Source: Gremmenia infestans (Eukaryota > Ascomycota > Leotiomycetes > Helotiales > Hamatocanthoscyphaceae). Taken from it: a stretch of 64,000 bases of DNA. This document shows, one piece after another, positions 21,614 to 33,870 of this stretch (positions are counted from its first letter, which is position 1; the number at the start of each line of letters is the position of its first letter). The translations under genes and the position numbers were made by a program. The notes under the pieces are model-generated. The model saw only the letters and a program-made list of their open reading frames with translations, was not told the origin of the DNA and ran no database searches. The stretch spans positions 1,674,001 to 1,738,000 of the forward strand of contig JAFEVB010000008.1 of NCBI GenBank assembly GCA_032629725.1, given 5' to 3'.

Positions 21614-23990
21614 ATGATGGCAGGATGGTTTGCTTCCACCAACTCGGCGCTCGATGAGCAAATCGATCGGGCTACGTCGAGTTCTTTGTACGCCTTCTAT
21701 CCCAGCAAAGCTTGGAATGGCTGCTAACTCTTCCAGGGAGGATATCGCCCTCAATCTCGAAATCTCAGATGTGATACGGTCCAAAACAGTAGGATCCAAA
21801 GAAGCGATGCGGTCCCTCAAACGGCGGATAGGCAACAAGAATCCTAACACGCAACTCAGTGCGCTTCATGTTGGTATACTCTCTCGAATCGTCAGAGCAA
21901 TTACTAATCAAATGCACAGCTTACAGACACATGTGTAAAGAATGGCGGCTCACATTTCCTGGTTGAAATTGCTTCCAGGGAGTTTATGGACAATCTAGTT
22001 TCACTATTAAAGGCCTATGGTCCGGCGGCGGTGAATGATGATGTCAAAAACAGGATACTAGACTTGATTCAATCCTGGGCAACGGCTACAGAGGGTCGCT
22101 ACGAATTATCCTACATTGGGGAGACATATAAAGGCTTGCAACGAGAAGGATTCCACTTTCCACCAAAAGTCGACGTCGCAAGCAGCATGTTGGACAGCAG
22201 CGCAGTAAGTACTCTGGACCACTGATGTTCCCTCTTCTGACAGCATTGCAGCCCCCCGAATGGAGCGACTCCGATGTCTGCATGCGTTGCAGAACTGCCT
22301 TCAGTTTCACGAATCGAAAGCATCACTGCAGAAATTGTGGCAACGTCTTCGACCAACAGTGCTCTGCTAAGAGCATACCTTTACCCCACCTCGGAATTTT
22401 ACAGCCTGTTAGGGTTGATGATGGTTGTTACATAAAATTGACTGACAAGTCAGCCAAAGGTGGATCTTTCAGCAACAGCCAATCTGTGCACAAACCTAAG
22501 CCTCATGCTTCCATGCAACCTCGAAGCGCAAGGGTTGATGAAGGATTCGATGACGACCTGAAGCGCGCATTGGCTATGAGCCTCGAAGAGGTAAACAACC
22601 ATTCTGGAGCAGGTTATGTTCCACAGGCGAAACTGCAAACCAAGCCTCAAGTTACCCCCGCCGCGAATCCTTCTGCTAGCAAGCCTGCCGAGGAGGAGGA
22701 TGATGACTTGAAAGCTGCCATTGCTGCATCTATTGCGGATATGGAAGAACAAAAGAAAAAACATGCTGCGACGATAAAGGAGCAATCGGCGAATCCAGGG
22801 ACAACCTCATCACCCTTCGTATTACCCAAGAATGACTACGAACTCACACCAGTTGAAGCAGAGAACATCAATCTTTTCTCGACGTTAGTAGACAGATTAC
22901 AAACGCAACCGCCGGGAACAATACTTCGTGAGCCTCAAATCCAAGAACTTTACGATAGTATTGGTACGCTTCGACCGAAACTTGCCCGCACTTACGGAGA
23001 GACTATGAGCAAGCATGGTAAGTTTATTTAGAGTTTGCTGTAAAGCCATGACTAATACATATAGATGCTCTTCTGGATCTTCACGCTAAGTTGTCAACCG
23101 TTGTACGTTATTACGACCGTATGTTGGAGGACCGCTTGTCGAATACCTACAACCAACACTCTATCGGCGGGTACAATCTTCCTGCTCAGCGCCCTGCGTC
23201 CACTATGTATCCAGCTTTGTCATCAAATGCTCCGAATGGAGCTGGCCAGGCAGAAAGCTTTTATACTGGAAATGCCCCTCAAGAATCATATGGACGACCT
23301 CAGTCTACCTACTCGTATCCACCTCAGCAGAGCCAATCTGGCTACGCCTCAAACCCTGGCCCGAGCTATTCAAATCCACAACAAAGGAGTGATAGCTATA
23401 ACCCGTATGCCTCTCAGCAACAACCGCCTCAACCCCAAGCGACGCCATATGCTTCTCAGCAGCCTAGCTATGCACCTGACAGCATGCCTCCGCACCAACC
23501 CATTCCACCTCTGAATGCTCCTCAACAACAAGCGCCTCCGATGAATACCCCCTCGCAGCCGGCATCGAATTACGCGCCTTCGGAGTCGGCTGTAACACCG
23601 TCTGCAGATCCAACTGCAGCATTTTATTATAACAACACGCCACAAGCACCTCCTGCACAGCTAGTGTTGGAACAGAATCTTTCGAAATACCCTCCTGTGC
23701 AATCCCCTCAACAATTCCACACCACTGTCCCGCAAGCAGCACCTCGATCACCCCAGCAATTCACGCAACAGCCCCAAAATCCGCAAGAGCATCACGCCCC
23801 ACCGCCTCAACAGCAGCCTGCGCAACAACAAGCTCCATACTGGCAATCTCAAGCTCAAGGTTCCGCATCACAACAAGCTTGGCAGGCTCCTGGGTCAACT
23901 TATGGTGGGTATACGCAAGAATCGTTCCCTTCGGCACCGCATCATGCACCCCAGCAGAAGAGAATGGAAGAGAGCTTGATTGATCTATGA
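21614..23990 (+). CDS. VPS27: Vps27, ESCRT-0 subunit (VHS-FYVE-UIM)
   Basis: Five exons (21614-21687, 21737-21869, 21920-22204, 22252-23017, 23065-23990) give 727 residues. A VHS domain starts at MAGWFASTNSALDEQIDRAT and covers about 1-150. The FYVE zinc finger begins at Cys174 with CMRCRTAF and holds RKHHCRNCG, which binds PI3P. Two ubiquitin-interacting motifs follow (DDDLKRALAMSLEEV and DDDLKAAIAASIADM), then a helical GAT-like segment (YGETMSKHDALLDLHAKLS, restored by splicing), and a Pro/Gln/Tyr-rich tail. The last residues LIDL form a clathrin box. The protein recruits ubiquitinated membrane cargo and ESCRT-I at endosomes. Two ATGs are adjacent (21614 and 21617), so the start is uncertain by one residue. 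All five exon lengths sum in frame. Confidence 0.95.
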
Positions 23991-24404
23991 AGGACATAAT
24001 GGTACGGAGCGATGGCGTTGGGTCGAGCTTAGCTCGAAAATGTAGATTCTACGGACTCAGATTTTGTGGGGGATTGGATTTGAGATAGGGGTCATACCTT
24101 GCTAAAGCTGAAGCAATATTATACCCGTCCCTTCTTTCTCAAAATACCGTATTGAGCAACGTGATATCTCCACAACACCAGCAAAGAAGACTGTGACGCT
24201 AAATTAGCGTAGGGATAAACTGTTATATAATAAATCACACGTGACCCACTATGACGAGTGTTACAGGGGTATGAGTGTTCAGGCACTCCAAATTCCAACC
24301 CCGCTACTCGAACCATGCCATTGCATTCACAGAAACATCAAACCCCAACATTCGTTTTCTGTCCCCAATACATCCCCTCATAGTACACATTCCAATAGAC
24401 CAAG
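23991..24404. other. Intergenic between VPS27 and HBS1
   Basis: About 410 bases containing the 3' end of the VPS27 transcript and the HBS1 promoter. No other feature seen. Confidence 0.5.
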
Positions 24405-26955
24405 ATGTCTCGCCACAAGCTAGTAAAGAACCTCGATCTCGACGACGAGCTCGACGACTTTGATGGGGACGATTATGAGGAAGCGGAAGCGGAAGGTATG
24501 TCCTCTCTACCCCACCTCCCCACCCTACATTTGCCTGACCTGACCCCTCCATCAGAATTCAGCGAAGAAGACAAACAACTCCTACAAGCGGGCTCTGTCG
24601 CCGTACGCGCCGAGCTCCCACCGAATATTACGAGTCAGATTAGCGATAAACAGATCACGGACGCGCTGTGGCATTATTATTACGATGTAGAGAAGAGTGT
24701 GAGCTATTTGGTTGGGACTGTTAAGAAGGAGAGTGTGAAGAAGGAATCGAAAGTGCAAGGTGCGTTTCATTTAATTTCCGTGTTCGGGTGAGGGAATGGG
24801 CTGCGAGGGCGGGGCCTGGCTTTTGCAGGTGGGTTTGCTCTCTTGCTTGCGAATGCTGTTAGATTGTGAAATGCGCTCTTGCTGACTTAGATTGCTAGGT
24901 GTACCATGCTCGAGGCCTTTCTCGTTTGCAGACTTCTTTAAGGATACGCCGTGGTTCGACGTTCCTGCCGATCGACAGTCTGTTCTCGTTGCACCTCTAT
25001 ATCCTCGAGGTGGTCTTTTGGGTGGTTCGTCGTCTGATGGAGCACCAAAGATGTCGAAGTTACAGGCGTTGGCTGCGGCCCGGAAGAAAAAGGCGCAGGA
25101 AAAATCAGGAAGTGCGGATAGCGGGGTTGAAAAGCCTATGGCTGATCTGAAAATCGATGGGGATACAAAGATGGTCGACGCTTCGGAGAAACATGCATCT
25201 CGTGGATTTCCTTTACGAAAACGCAAGGATACCAATGAGCACGAGAAAGTTCCAAAGGCTGCCCCTACCCAACAAGATCCAGAACCAAGGACTCCTTCAC
25301 CCCCAGAAGAGCCACCCCAACAAGCAGAGCCCTCCGCCTTCGCCAATACCATGTTCAGCAGCCCCCCTCAACAACCCCGCAAACTTTCAGAAGACCTCTT
25401 CACGCTTCCCTACACTGCGAGTAGTGCTTCAGCAGCCTCTAACCCTTTCTCAGGACCCAGCCCAGATGATATAGTTATCGCGGCGCAGTCGAAAGGTTCT
25501 GCAATTTCTACTAGCAACGGGAAGAAGTGAAGACTGACTATTCCCTTATCAGCAGCCAATAAGCCCAGTAAGGGACCAGTCAAAACCAATGGAGAGAAGA
25601 GAGCAGACCAGATAGCGCAGGGCGTAGAGGCAATGAAAATTGATGATACACCGAGGGCGAAGAGCAAGAACCTGGATGTGTTGGCCGAGTATGAGAAGGC
25701 AAAGACGAAGAATGCGGCGAATTTTGTGGTTATTGGTCATGTTGATGCTGGGAAAAGTACCTTGATGGGCCGGCTATTATATGACCTGAAGGTCGTAGAT
25801 CAACGGACGATAGATCGATATCGAAAAGAGGCCGAGAAGATGGGAAAGTCGTCCTTTGCGCTGGCATGGGTACTAGATCAAGGATCTGAAGAAAGAGCTC
25901 GTGGCGTTACAATCGATATCGCCACCAACAAATTTGAGACCGAGAAAACGACTTTTACTATTCTGGACGCACCAGGACATAGAGATTTTATCCCCAACAT
26001 GATAGCAGGAGCAAGTCAAGCAGATTTCGCAGTGCTAGTCATTGACGCCAACACTGGCTCCTTTGAATCAGGCCTCAAAGGCCAGACAAAAGAACACGCA
26101 TTGTTGGTAAGAAGCATGGGCGTACAACGTATAATAATCGTCGTCAACAAACTCGACACGGTCGTATGGTCTGAAGATCGCTTCACTGAAATCTCAACCC
26201 AAGTGTCCGCATTTCTCACCACCGCCGGTTTTTCCCCCAAAAACATCTCTTTCATCCCCACCTCCGGCCTACATGGCGATAATATCGCGCGGCGCTCTAC
26301 AGAACCAGAAGCAGCCTGGTATAAAGGGCCTACATTAGTCGAAGAATTGGATAACTCGGAGCCCATCACGCGCGCACTGTCCAAACCCCTCAGACTGACA
26401 GTCGGCGACATCTTCCGTGGCGGTGTCCAGAATCCCATCTCCATATCCGGCCGTATTGAGTCTGGCTCCCTCCAGGTTGGCGACGCATTGCTCGCTCAAC
26501 CAGCCGGCCAAAAATGCTTTATCAAAGCTCTAGACATCGATTCTGAGCCATCAGATTGGGCGGTAGCAGGTCAAAACGTAACGCTTCATCTCGGCCCTCA
26601 CGACATTGATCAACATTTGAAAGTAGGGGATGTGTTATGTAGCCCGAAAGAACCGATTGTGAATGTGAGGGAGTTTACGGCAAAGGTGTTGGCGTTTGAA
26701 GTTTTGACGCCAATGGGTGTTGATGTGCATCGGGGACGTCTGCATACACCGGGGAGGATTAGAGAGATTGTAGCGGTGCTGGACAAGGGGACTGGGATGC
26801 CGGTGGGGAAGAAGAAGCCACGGATTGTGAAGCCGGGACAGGTGGCGAGGGTTGTGGTCGAGCTTGATGGTGAGGGGGGCGTGCCGCTTGAGGCGCCGGG
26901 ACGAGTGGTTCTAAGGGGGAATGGGGAGACGGTTGCTGCTGGATTGTTGGAATAG
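24405..26955 (+). CDS. HBS1: Hbs1, eRF3-like ribosome-rescue GTPase
   Basis: Exons 24405-24495, 24556-24759, 24899-25495 and 25553-26955 join to 764 residues. The N-terminal Hbs1 domain starts MSRHKLVKNLDLDDELDDFD and ends near HYYYDVEKSVSYLVGTVKKE. A linker holds PFSFADFFKDTPW and PLYPRGGLLGG. The translational GTPase domain has GHVDAGKST (359-367), DAPGHRDF and VNKLD, followed by EF-Tu-like beta-barrel domains. Hbs1 binds Dom34/Pelota and splits stalled ribosomes in no-go and non-stop decay. Intron 2 is unusually long (139 nt) and has several alternative acceptors. Intron 3 (25496-25552) has a weak donor GTTCTG; if it is retained, the frame ends at 25530 after about 305 residues. The intron 3 boundary is the least certain part of the model. 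Confidence 0.92.
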
Positions 26956-27927
26956 AAAATTGCATGAAAGAAAGGTTGGGGGAAATTACGAAGTATGAGC
27001 GATGAGAATATACGTTGAGATACCCACAGCTTTTGCGACTTGCCTTTGGGATTCCCTCTGTACTCGTGGCATGATCTAGCCTCCACGGCAAGAAACACAG
27101 ACCTCGGTAAGTGATCAAATGTGTTCGTTAGTCTGAGAGGAAACATTACATACTTAGATTCTTGTCTTCTGACAAGGATGATGCAATTATAAAAGGCGTC
27201 TGTCTGGTCTGACTCGAAGTTTGCCAAGCCATGATGCTATATCATACGACACCTACTTGTACTCTATGACTTTGCCTGTATAGAATACACGAAAGAAATC
27301 AAATAAAAGGTACTGGATGATATAGTATAGAAAGAGGGAGATTGAAGGAATGAGTGAGTCTCTGGGTTTCATGCCTTCTCGTTCTATCCAGTCCGGCTGG
27401 TGGACCGTGCGTGTGGCTTTAATGTGATGTGCTATATTTACATTTATGGAATATTCGAGACGGCTAAGAAGGTACTACCTTAGATTTGCGTAGTCAGGGG
27501 GCAGTGGCAGGGTGGATTAAGGTACGGAGATACTTCGTACTTAGTCCCTATGGATAATAAAGACACGTTTTACTGGACGAAAGAAGAGAAAGGTGGCCTC
27601 TTAGTAGTGGTAATATCACGTTAGCCACTCGCTAGACAACTTTCTCCATGCTGTTGCTGTCCTTTCCGCCTTCTCTCCTCCCCCCCATTTAAAGTTAGAG
27701 TTATGGACAACTAGCCTTTTTCGCCGCAACCCCTAAGCGAGCCAATCATATCCCCATCGCCCGATTTGAAGACACGGTTACAGCTTCGATTAGCTGTGAT
27801 AAAGTTCCCTTGAGCGCCGTCTTGTCCTCTTCCTTTTCTTTTCTTCCAAGCAACCTTTCCCTTCCCCTTCCACAACAATCGCTCTCCTCCCCTCTCAGCA
27901 GCATCTTGGTCCAATACAACGATCATC
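26956..27927. promoter_or_regulatory. BiP promoter region with CCAAT box and CT-rich tract
   Basis: The region upstream of BiP has a CCAAT box at 27742-27746 and a long pyrimidine-rich stretch at about 27822-27900 just before the start codon, typical of strongly expressed fungal genes. I did not find a convincing unfolded-protein-response element. Open frames on the minus strand here have no domain support. Confidence 0.5.
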
Positions 27928-30141
27928 ATGGCGCGAGGCAACCAAACCTCTTTCTTTCTGGGCCTGTCCTTTGTGGCCTATTTCATTCTCCTTCTCTCGC
28001 CCCTGGCTTTCATGCAAACTGTAAACGCAGAAGATGCCCAGGACCCAATACAAGAGAGCTATGGAACTGGTATGTACACCTCCTGCCACAGTGTGTCTGC
28101 GGAGATTGGGAACAGCTGCTAATGTTCATTGTTTGGGTTGCAGTCATCGGTATTGATCTTGGGACTACCTACTCCTGCGTCGGTGTGATGCAGAAGGGCA
28201 AAGTCGAAATTCTCGTAAACGATCAAGGACACCGGATAACACCTTCATATGTCGCCTTTACCGACGATGAGAGATTAGTAGGAGACGCAGCCAAGAACCA
28301 GGCTGCTGCGAACCCAAAAAATACGATTTATGATATTAAGTACGTGTCCTATTCGCTTTTATATTTGGCATACGCCAAGAGCTTTTGAGCAGTCACTAAC
28401 AGGTGTCCTGTGCAGGCGAATGATCGGTCGCAAGTTTTCGGATAAAGATGTACAGGGTGACATGAAGCACTTCCCATTCAATGTTGTTGAGAAGAGTGGC
28501 AAGCCCAATGTCCAGGTCGTGGTCAATGGATCCCCCAAGACCTTCACTCCCGAGGAGGTCTCAGCCATGATTCTTGGAAAGATGAAGGAGGTTGCGGAGT
28601 CGTATCTCGGAAACAAGGTCACTCACGCAGTCGTCACTGTCCCAGCTTACTTCAACGACAACCAGAGACAGGCTACCAAGGATGCCGGTGTCATTGCCGG
28701 TCTCAACGTCCTCCGTATCGTCAACGAACCTACCGCCGCAGCTATTGCCTACGGTCTCGACAAGACTGATGGAGAACGTCAAATCATTGTCTACGATCTC
28801 GGTGGAGGAACCTTCGATGTCTCCCTTCTGTCCATCGACCAGGGTGTATTTGAGGTTCTTTCTACCGCTGGTGACACTCATTTGGGTGGTGAAGATTTCG
28901 ACCAACGTATCATCAACTACTTCGCCAAGAAGTTCAACAAGGAGAACAACGTCGACATTACCAAGGATCTCAAGACCATGGGTAAACTAAAGCGTGAGGC
29001 CGAGAAAGCCAAGCGAACCCTGTCCTCCCAAAAGACTACCCGTATTGAAATCGAAGCTTTCCACAGCGGCAAGGACTTCTCCGAAACCCTCACCCGCGCC
29101 AAGTTCGAGGAGCTGAACATAGATCTCTTCAAGAAGACTTTGAAGCCAGTCGAGCAAGTTCTCAAGGATGCCAAGGTCAATAAGGGTGAAGTTGACGATA
29201 TCGTCTTGGTCGGAGGATCCACCCGTATCCCCAAGGTCGTCGAGCTCATCGAGGAGTACTTTGGTGGCAAGAAGGCTAGTAAGGGTATCAACCCTGATGA
29301 GGCTGTTGCATTTGGTGCCGCTGTTCAAGGTGGTGTCTTGTCTGGTGAGGAAGGAACCTCTGAAATTGTTCTCATGGACGTAAACCCACTTACTCTCGGT
29401 ATTGAGACCACTGGCGGTGTCATGACCAAGCTGATTCCCCGCAACACTGTCATCCCTACCCGCAAATCCCAAATCTTCTCCACCGCCGCCGATAATCAGC
29501 CCGTAGTCCTGATCCAGGTCTTCGAAGGTGAGCGCACTATGACCAAGGACAACAACCAGCTCGGGAAATTCGAACTCACCGGTATCCCACCTGCGCCCCG
29601 CGGTGTTCCTCAAATCGAAGTCTCATTCGAACTTGACGCCAACGGAATCCTGAAGGTTACAGCTGGTGATAAGGGAACTGGAAACGAAAAATCCATCACC
29701 ATTACCAACGACAAGGGCCGTCTCACTCAAGAGGAAATCGACCGTATGGTTGAGGAAGCCGAGCAATACGCCGATGAAGATAAGGCTACCAAGGAGCGCA
29801 TCGAGTCCCGAAATGGTCTCGAAAACTACGCTTTCAGCTTGAAGAACCAGGTCAATGATGATGAGGGTCTTGGTGGCAAGATCGATGAGGATGACAAGGA
29901 AGCTGTAAGTATTTCACTATCTTGAGGAAAATGACCAATCGGCTAATGTATGCAATAGCTCTTGGACGCTGTCAAGGAAACCACCGAATGGCTCGAGGAG
30001 AACGCCGCGACCGCCACATCTGAAGACTTCGAGGAGCAGAAGGAGAAGCTCTCGAACGTTGCGTACCCTATTACATCCAAGCTATACTCGGGCGGAGCTC
30101 CTGGTGGAGATGATGAGCCAGATACTCACGATGAGTTGTAG
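27928..30141 (+). CDS. KAR2: BiP/Kar2, ER lumenal Hsp70
   Basis: Exons 27928-28069, 28144-28339, 28416-29904 and 29959-30141 give 669 residues. A signal peptide covers roughly residues 1-35 (hydrophobic LGLSFVAYFILLLSPLAF). The Hsp70 ATPase domain starts IGIDLGTTYSCVG and has VYDLGGGTFDVSLL; the substrate domain follows, and the last four codons are the ER-retrieval signal HDEL. BiP folds imported proteins, gates the Sec61 channel and senses unfolded proteins. The HDEL is only reached through the last intron; reading through it would end the protein early with SISLS. Introns are 74, 76 and 54 nt. Codon use is strongly biased to C-ending codons, which fits high expression. Confidence 0.98.
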
Positions 30142-30713
30142 ACGTGATGACTTGTAATTGATTAAGATAGGAAAACCTTTTTTTTTAACTAGTTTTCGTT
30201 TTTGCAAGAAAGGGGCGTTCTCAATATCGCGCGCGTGCATTATTGTTGGTTGGCTGGCGGGGCCCCTGAAGGAGAGCTTAGACTTGATGGGGCTGGCTGG
30301 GCTGGAAAGAACAATTGTATCATAAAAGCATAAATGAAGACGATGAAGACGATAGAGGATTGAAAATGCATCCCCTTGACTTGATTGATTAGTCGGAGTT
30401 GTGAGTGATTGATCTCACTTTATTCTTCTACATCGCGTTGCATGCACGTCTTTCTTCATTCAACAGCACCTCTTTCTCATATATATAATATCATTTCTCT
30501 TTCACCAACTTTAAGCGCTCCTCACGTACTATATATGATTTTGCGATATTGGGGGAGCGTTATCAATTGATGGTTTGATTTATTGGTTGGTTGGTAGGTT
30601 GGTTTGTTGGTTGGTTCACGTGTTAACGCTATCAGTCTCCAAAGCAAGCCTGGCTATCAATCACCCTTCTTCGCACATTGTGTCCAACTACCTTCCTTAC
30701 CTCAAGTACCTAT
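30142..30713. other. Convergent 3' intergenic region with TTGG repeats
   Basis: BiP and the GH76 gene end toward each other. An interrupted TTGG repeat lies at about 30583-30616. No gene is seen; the tracts at 30177-30187 (T-run) may lie in the BiP 3' untranslated region. Confidence 0.5.
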
Positions 30714-32134
30714 CTAGCTAGTAGCCAGCACGCCCAGCAACACCTCCAGCGCCGACATCTCCTGTCCCACGCCCGTAACGCCATCATAACCGCCCACATA
30801 CCACTTCGTACCACACAGCGACAGCGACTGCGAGCCTTCCCCTGTGCCTGAACACGCGAGAGCCGCAGCCTGCGCGCTAGGTGTCAGAAGCGCGAGGATA
30901 TCTGGTTTTAGTGAGGGGATTAGCAGGGCTGTGGAGGTCATCCAGCGCGAGAGGTAGGCTTTGAAACTGTATTGGTCGGTGTTGCAGGAGCTGGACGTCT
31001 CGCATTGGGACTCGTACATTATGGACGTGGCGTTGGGGTAGGGGGTGAAGAATTGGGATGTTGCGTGGCCGAGGAGGCCTTTGGTGAGGGTGAGCCAGAC
31101 TGATGGAGGGGAGGTGGAAGGAGAAGGAGAAGTGGAGTTTGAAGTACAAGTACAATTCGAAGTTGCGTTTGCGTTTGAAGCGCTGGTATTGGTATTGGCA
31201 TTGTCGAGGGACGTCATAACAGCAGCGCCGTACAGGAATATGGCGTTATTGTACGTCCACTGCTGCGTACTCAATACGGTGCAATTCTCCCCCTTATCAT
31301 CGCCCGCGCCATCGATCACAGCCCACGTCGTCTCGTTGATAAAACCCACGCCCGTCATCCAATCCCATTCTTTTTCTGCCCACTCGCGATAGGTCGCGTT
31401 CCCGGTGTGGAGCGCGAGGCGCGCGGCGAGCTGGAAGAACCCGCCGTTGGAGATGGTGGATTTGTAGTCAAAGCCGGCGTTGGAGGGCGTGAATTGCCAT
31501 TTAAGACCCCCGTTGCATTGCGTGGTGTTCCAGCGGCTTACGAAGTCGTTGAAGGTGTTGATGGCGAGGGTGAGGTATGGGTTGCTTGGGTTTGAGGTAG
31601 GTGCAGGTGAGGTGCTGGTGTTGGTGTTGGTGATGGGGACGGGGAAGGCGTATTCGACGGCTGACATGGCGGTGAGTGCCCAGAAGGCCTGGTCGTCGTT
31701 CCCGGTATCGAAGACCTGGTTAGCCATGATGAAGTCGTTGTTCGGGCCTGCTTGGGAGAGGATAGCGAGGCCGACGTCCGTCACGTATGTGCTGTCGTTG
31801 GTGTAGTGCCAGTAGGAGATCATGGTCCCCCACATGGCACCCGCTTCCCACCAGTAATATGGATTTGGGAGGATGCCGAGGGAGGGAGAATCGGGTTGAG
31901 AGCCGGTGTAGTAGGACATAAGGTCGTGGGCGATAGTGTGTGTAGCACTGAGAATGGAACCTGTTTATGAACATCTTCTTAGGACATGTCCCGTTTTATA
32001 TTATACTGACAAACGGATGGGTTTGTTCACTGACTTTGATTTTTGACATCGAGCGTGATACCAGATGCCATATCCAAAATACTGATAAAGCATATTCCCA
32101 AGCTGAGAAGCTGGCTCTTGGTACTAGAAAACAT
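30714..32134 (-). CDS. GH76 alpha-1,6-mannanase (Dcw1/Dfg5-like), secreted
   Basis: Exon 1 (32134-32035) and exon 2 (31960-30714), with a 74-nt intron, encode 448 residues. Exon 1 supplies the signal peptide (MFSSTKSQLLSLGICF and on) and the start of the mature enzyme, ITLDVKNQ, a typical GH76 N-terminus. The catalytic Asp pair is in FDTGNDDQAFW; WWEAGAMWGTMISYW is another family block. Many N-glycosylation sequons and a Ser/Thr/Asn stretch follow. Fungal members act on alpha-1,6-mannan, often to link GPI proteins to the wall. The C-terminus (QEMSALEVLLGVLATS) has no hydrophobic GPI signal, so the enzyme is probably freely secreted or loosely wall-bound. The short first exon is supported by its signal peptide and by in-frame splicing. 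Confidence 0.9.
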
Positions 32135-33039
32135 CGTTCGTTGCGTGGCGATGAGAAAAGACAAGCAAGTAGAGTCTGAGAGTTGTAATGATCGTTTTGT
32201 TATTTAACAAAAGAATAGAATTGTCTTAATTTATCAAAGTATCCGCAACATATTGAAAGTCAGACAAGAGGTGATTCACATTTACATTCAAATAAGTGGA
32301 CAGCCCGGTGGGAATCACAATAGTGAGTCAATAGTAAAGGGCTGGTATTGTTGAGAAAACAAATGAATTGGAAAGGCAAACAAAGATGCAACATAAGCAA
32401 CTTAGACAACGGTTGGAAAATCGGGAGAAATGAAATGAAATGGAAGGAAGTAAGTCTCTGATTAAGGTACGTTACATAGGTAAAATGAGGATCAATAGCA
32501 CTAGGAAATCCTCAATCACCCCTGGCTATTTTGCCTGCCTGTAAGGTGTAACCTTCCACACAGGTAAGTAAAGCGGATACAACGTGATTCATGGCTAATA
32601 ATTTAGGCATTACTTTAGCATAATACTTAGATTTGTGCCGTGATATGCTTCGTAGATTAGGCAGATATTTAGGTTGCAGGTAATTATAAGTAGTCTGCAC
32701 CATAAAAACATGGATTGGATACCTGCATGATTTAATTTTCCGCTTCTTGCGGAGCATAGGTAGATCTCCCCGGATCCTGCAGGAGGGGATTTAATTAAGC
32801 GGGGCAGAGCAGATGGCGGAAGACTGAAATAGATGGCACTTGTCTCATTGGCTGTTATAATTGGTAGATAGAGGCGTGAATGAATAGTCTAATATGGTCA
32901 TGATATCAAGCTTAACAATAGAGACTATCGAGTAGGCAAGGTGGATAATATGAGTTGTTATTTATGCAAGTTATATCTTCATTTTGTCTCTTTTAGTCGA
33001 GACACGTGGATCTAAACAATCAATAATTGCTTATGACTA
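32135..33039. other. Intergenic region upstream of the GH76 gene
   Basis: AT-rich with no supported gene; the minus frame at 32512-32757 has no domain. It ends at the target duplication of the Mutator-type MITE. Confidence 0.5.
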
Positions 33040-33680
33040 TAATAAGATCGGTTATTTACTAAATCCATATTGTTTTAAATTTTAATTACTCGATCCATAT
33101 TATTTAATGCTCTTATTACTTGATCTATACACTTTTCAGTTTCTACTAGTAGCTTGCTCTATTATACTTAGAAATAGCGCTAGCATAATGCTATACTATT
33201 ATCTACTAGTAATAAAGTCCTAGATATAAAATTAAAAAGGGTAATAATAAGCTAGAAGTATTAGAATATATATATTATATATATATTATATATATCACAT
33301 GATCCTATCTATATATATAGTTTATTTATCTAGCCTAGTAATCTATAGTTTTATTATTGCATTTATAGATGTAAACGCTAAGGTTATAGTAATAAAGTAA
33401 AAGGTCTTAATAATACTTACTTATTAGGGCTAAGATTACGTGGTTCACGTGATATATATATCCTAATAGGGCATATAAGCATTTATTATAGCTATATGCT
33501 AGTATGCTAATATCCTAGAAGATATATAAAGTTATAAGCTTCTACTACTAGTAGTAGGTATGCAAGTTTTAGTAAAAAAAAATCAAATAGTATAGATCGA
33601 GTAATATATGCATTAAACAATATGGATCGAGTAATTTAAATTTGAAACAATATGGAATTAGTAAATAACCGTAATAAGAT
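33040..33680. mobile_element. Mutator-like MITE, 623 bp, 9-bp target duplication, about 85-bp inverted repeats
   Basis: The element spans 33049-33671 and is flanked by the 9-bp direct repeat TAATAAGAT (33040-33048 and 33672-33680). Its ends, starting CGGTTATTTACTAA, are inverted repeats that match over roughly 80-88 bases with a few differences. Each arm is built of three imperfect units of the type ACTCGATCCATATTGTTTAA. A 9-bp duplication with long inverted repeats is typical of Mutator-like elements. The interior is AT-rich and non-coding. It ends 200 bases upstream of the Zn2Cys6 gene start and abuts a CGG-N6-CCG palindrome. Confidence 0.85.
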
Positions 33681-33695
33681 ACGGAGGAGTCCGTA
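33680..33695. promoter_or_regulatory. CGG-N6-CCG palindrome upstream of the Zn2Cys6 gene
   Basis: TACGGAGGAGTCCGTA is an inverted repeat of CGG half-sites with 6-base spacing, the type of site bound by Zn2Cys6 dimers. A second motif, CCGTCGG, is at 33800-33806. Both lie within 200 bases of the regulator's start codon, so autoregulation is possible. The link to this regulator is inferred. Confidence 0.45.
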
Positions 33696-33870
33696 GGTGT
33701 TTGAGTAGTAAACTACAATCAGGTGCGCTGCCTTTTCGAGTTTAGCGTGCCTGTGCTGGGGATGTACAGTATCGAGCCGGACTGAAAGTGACTCCGTCTC
33801 CGTCGGCCCCTTATCATCAAAGCAACTCCTGGTCTCTCTTTCTCTCACAACTCAATCTTATGGAATTAAT

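Noticed and set aside
26610..27227. 205-codon minus-strand frame
   Set aside because: Most of it is antisense to the Hbs1 C-terminus; no start context or domain.
28561..29613. Long minus-strand frames opposite BiP
   Set aside because: They arise from the biased codon use of BiP and have no homology that I recognise.
32512..32757. 81-codon minus-strand frame
   Set aside because: AT-rich, basic and low complexity; no support as a gene.
33200..33320. Runs of ATATAT inside the Mutator-type MITE taken as an origin or matrix site
   Set aside because: Simple AT repeats are expected in the interior of such an element; nothing specific supports a replication role.
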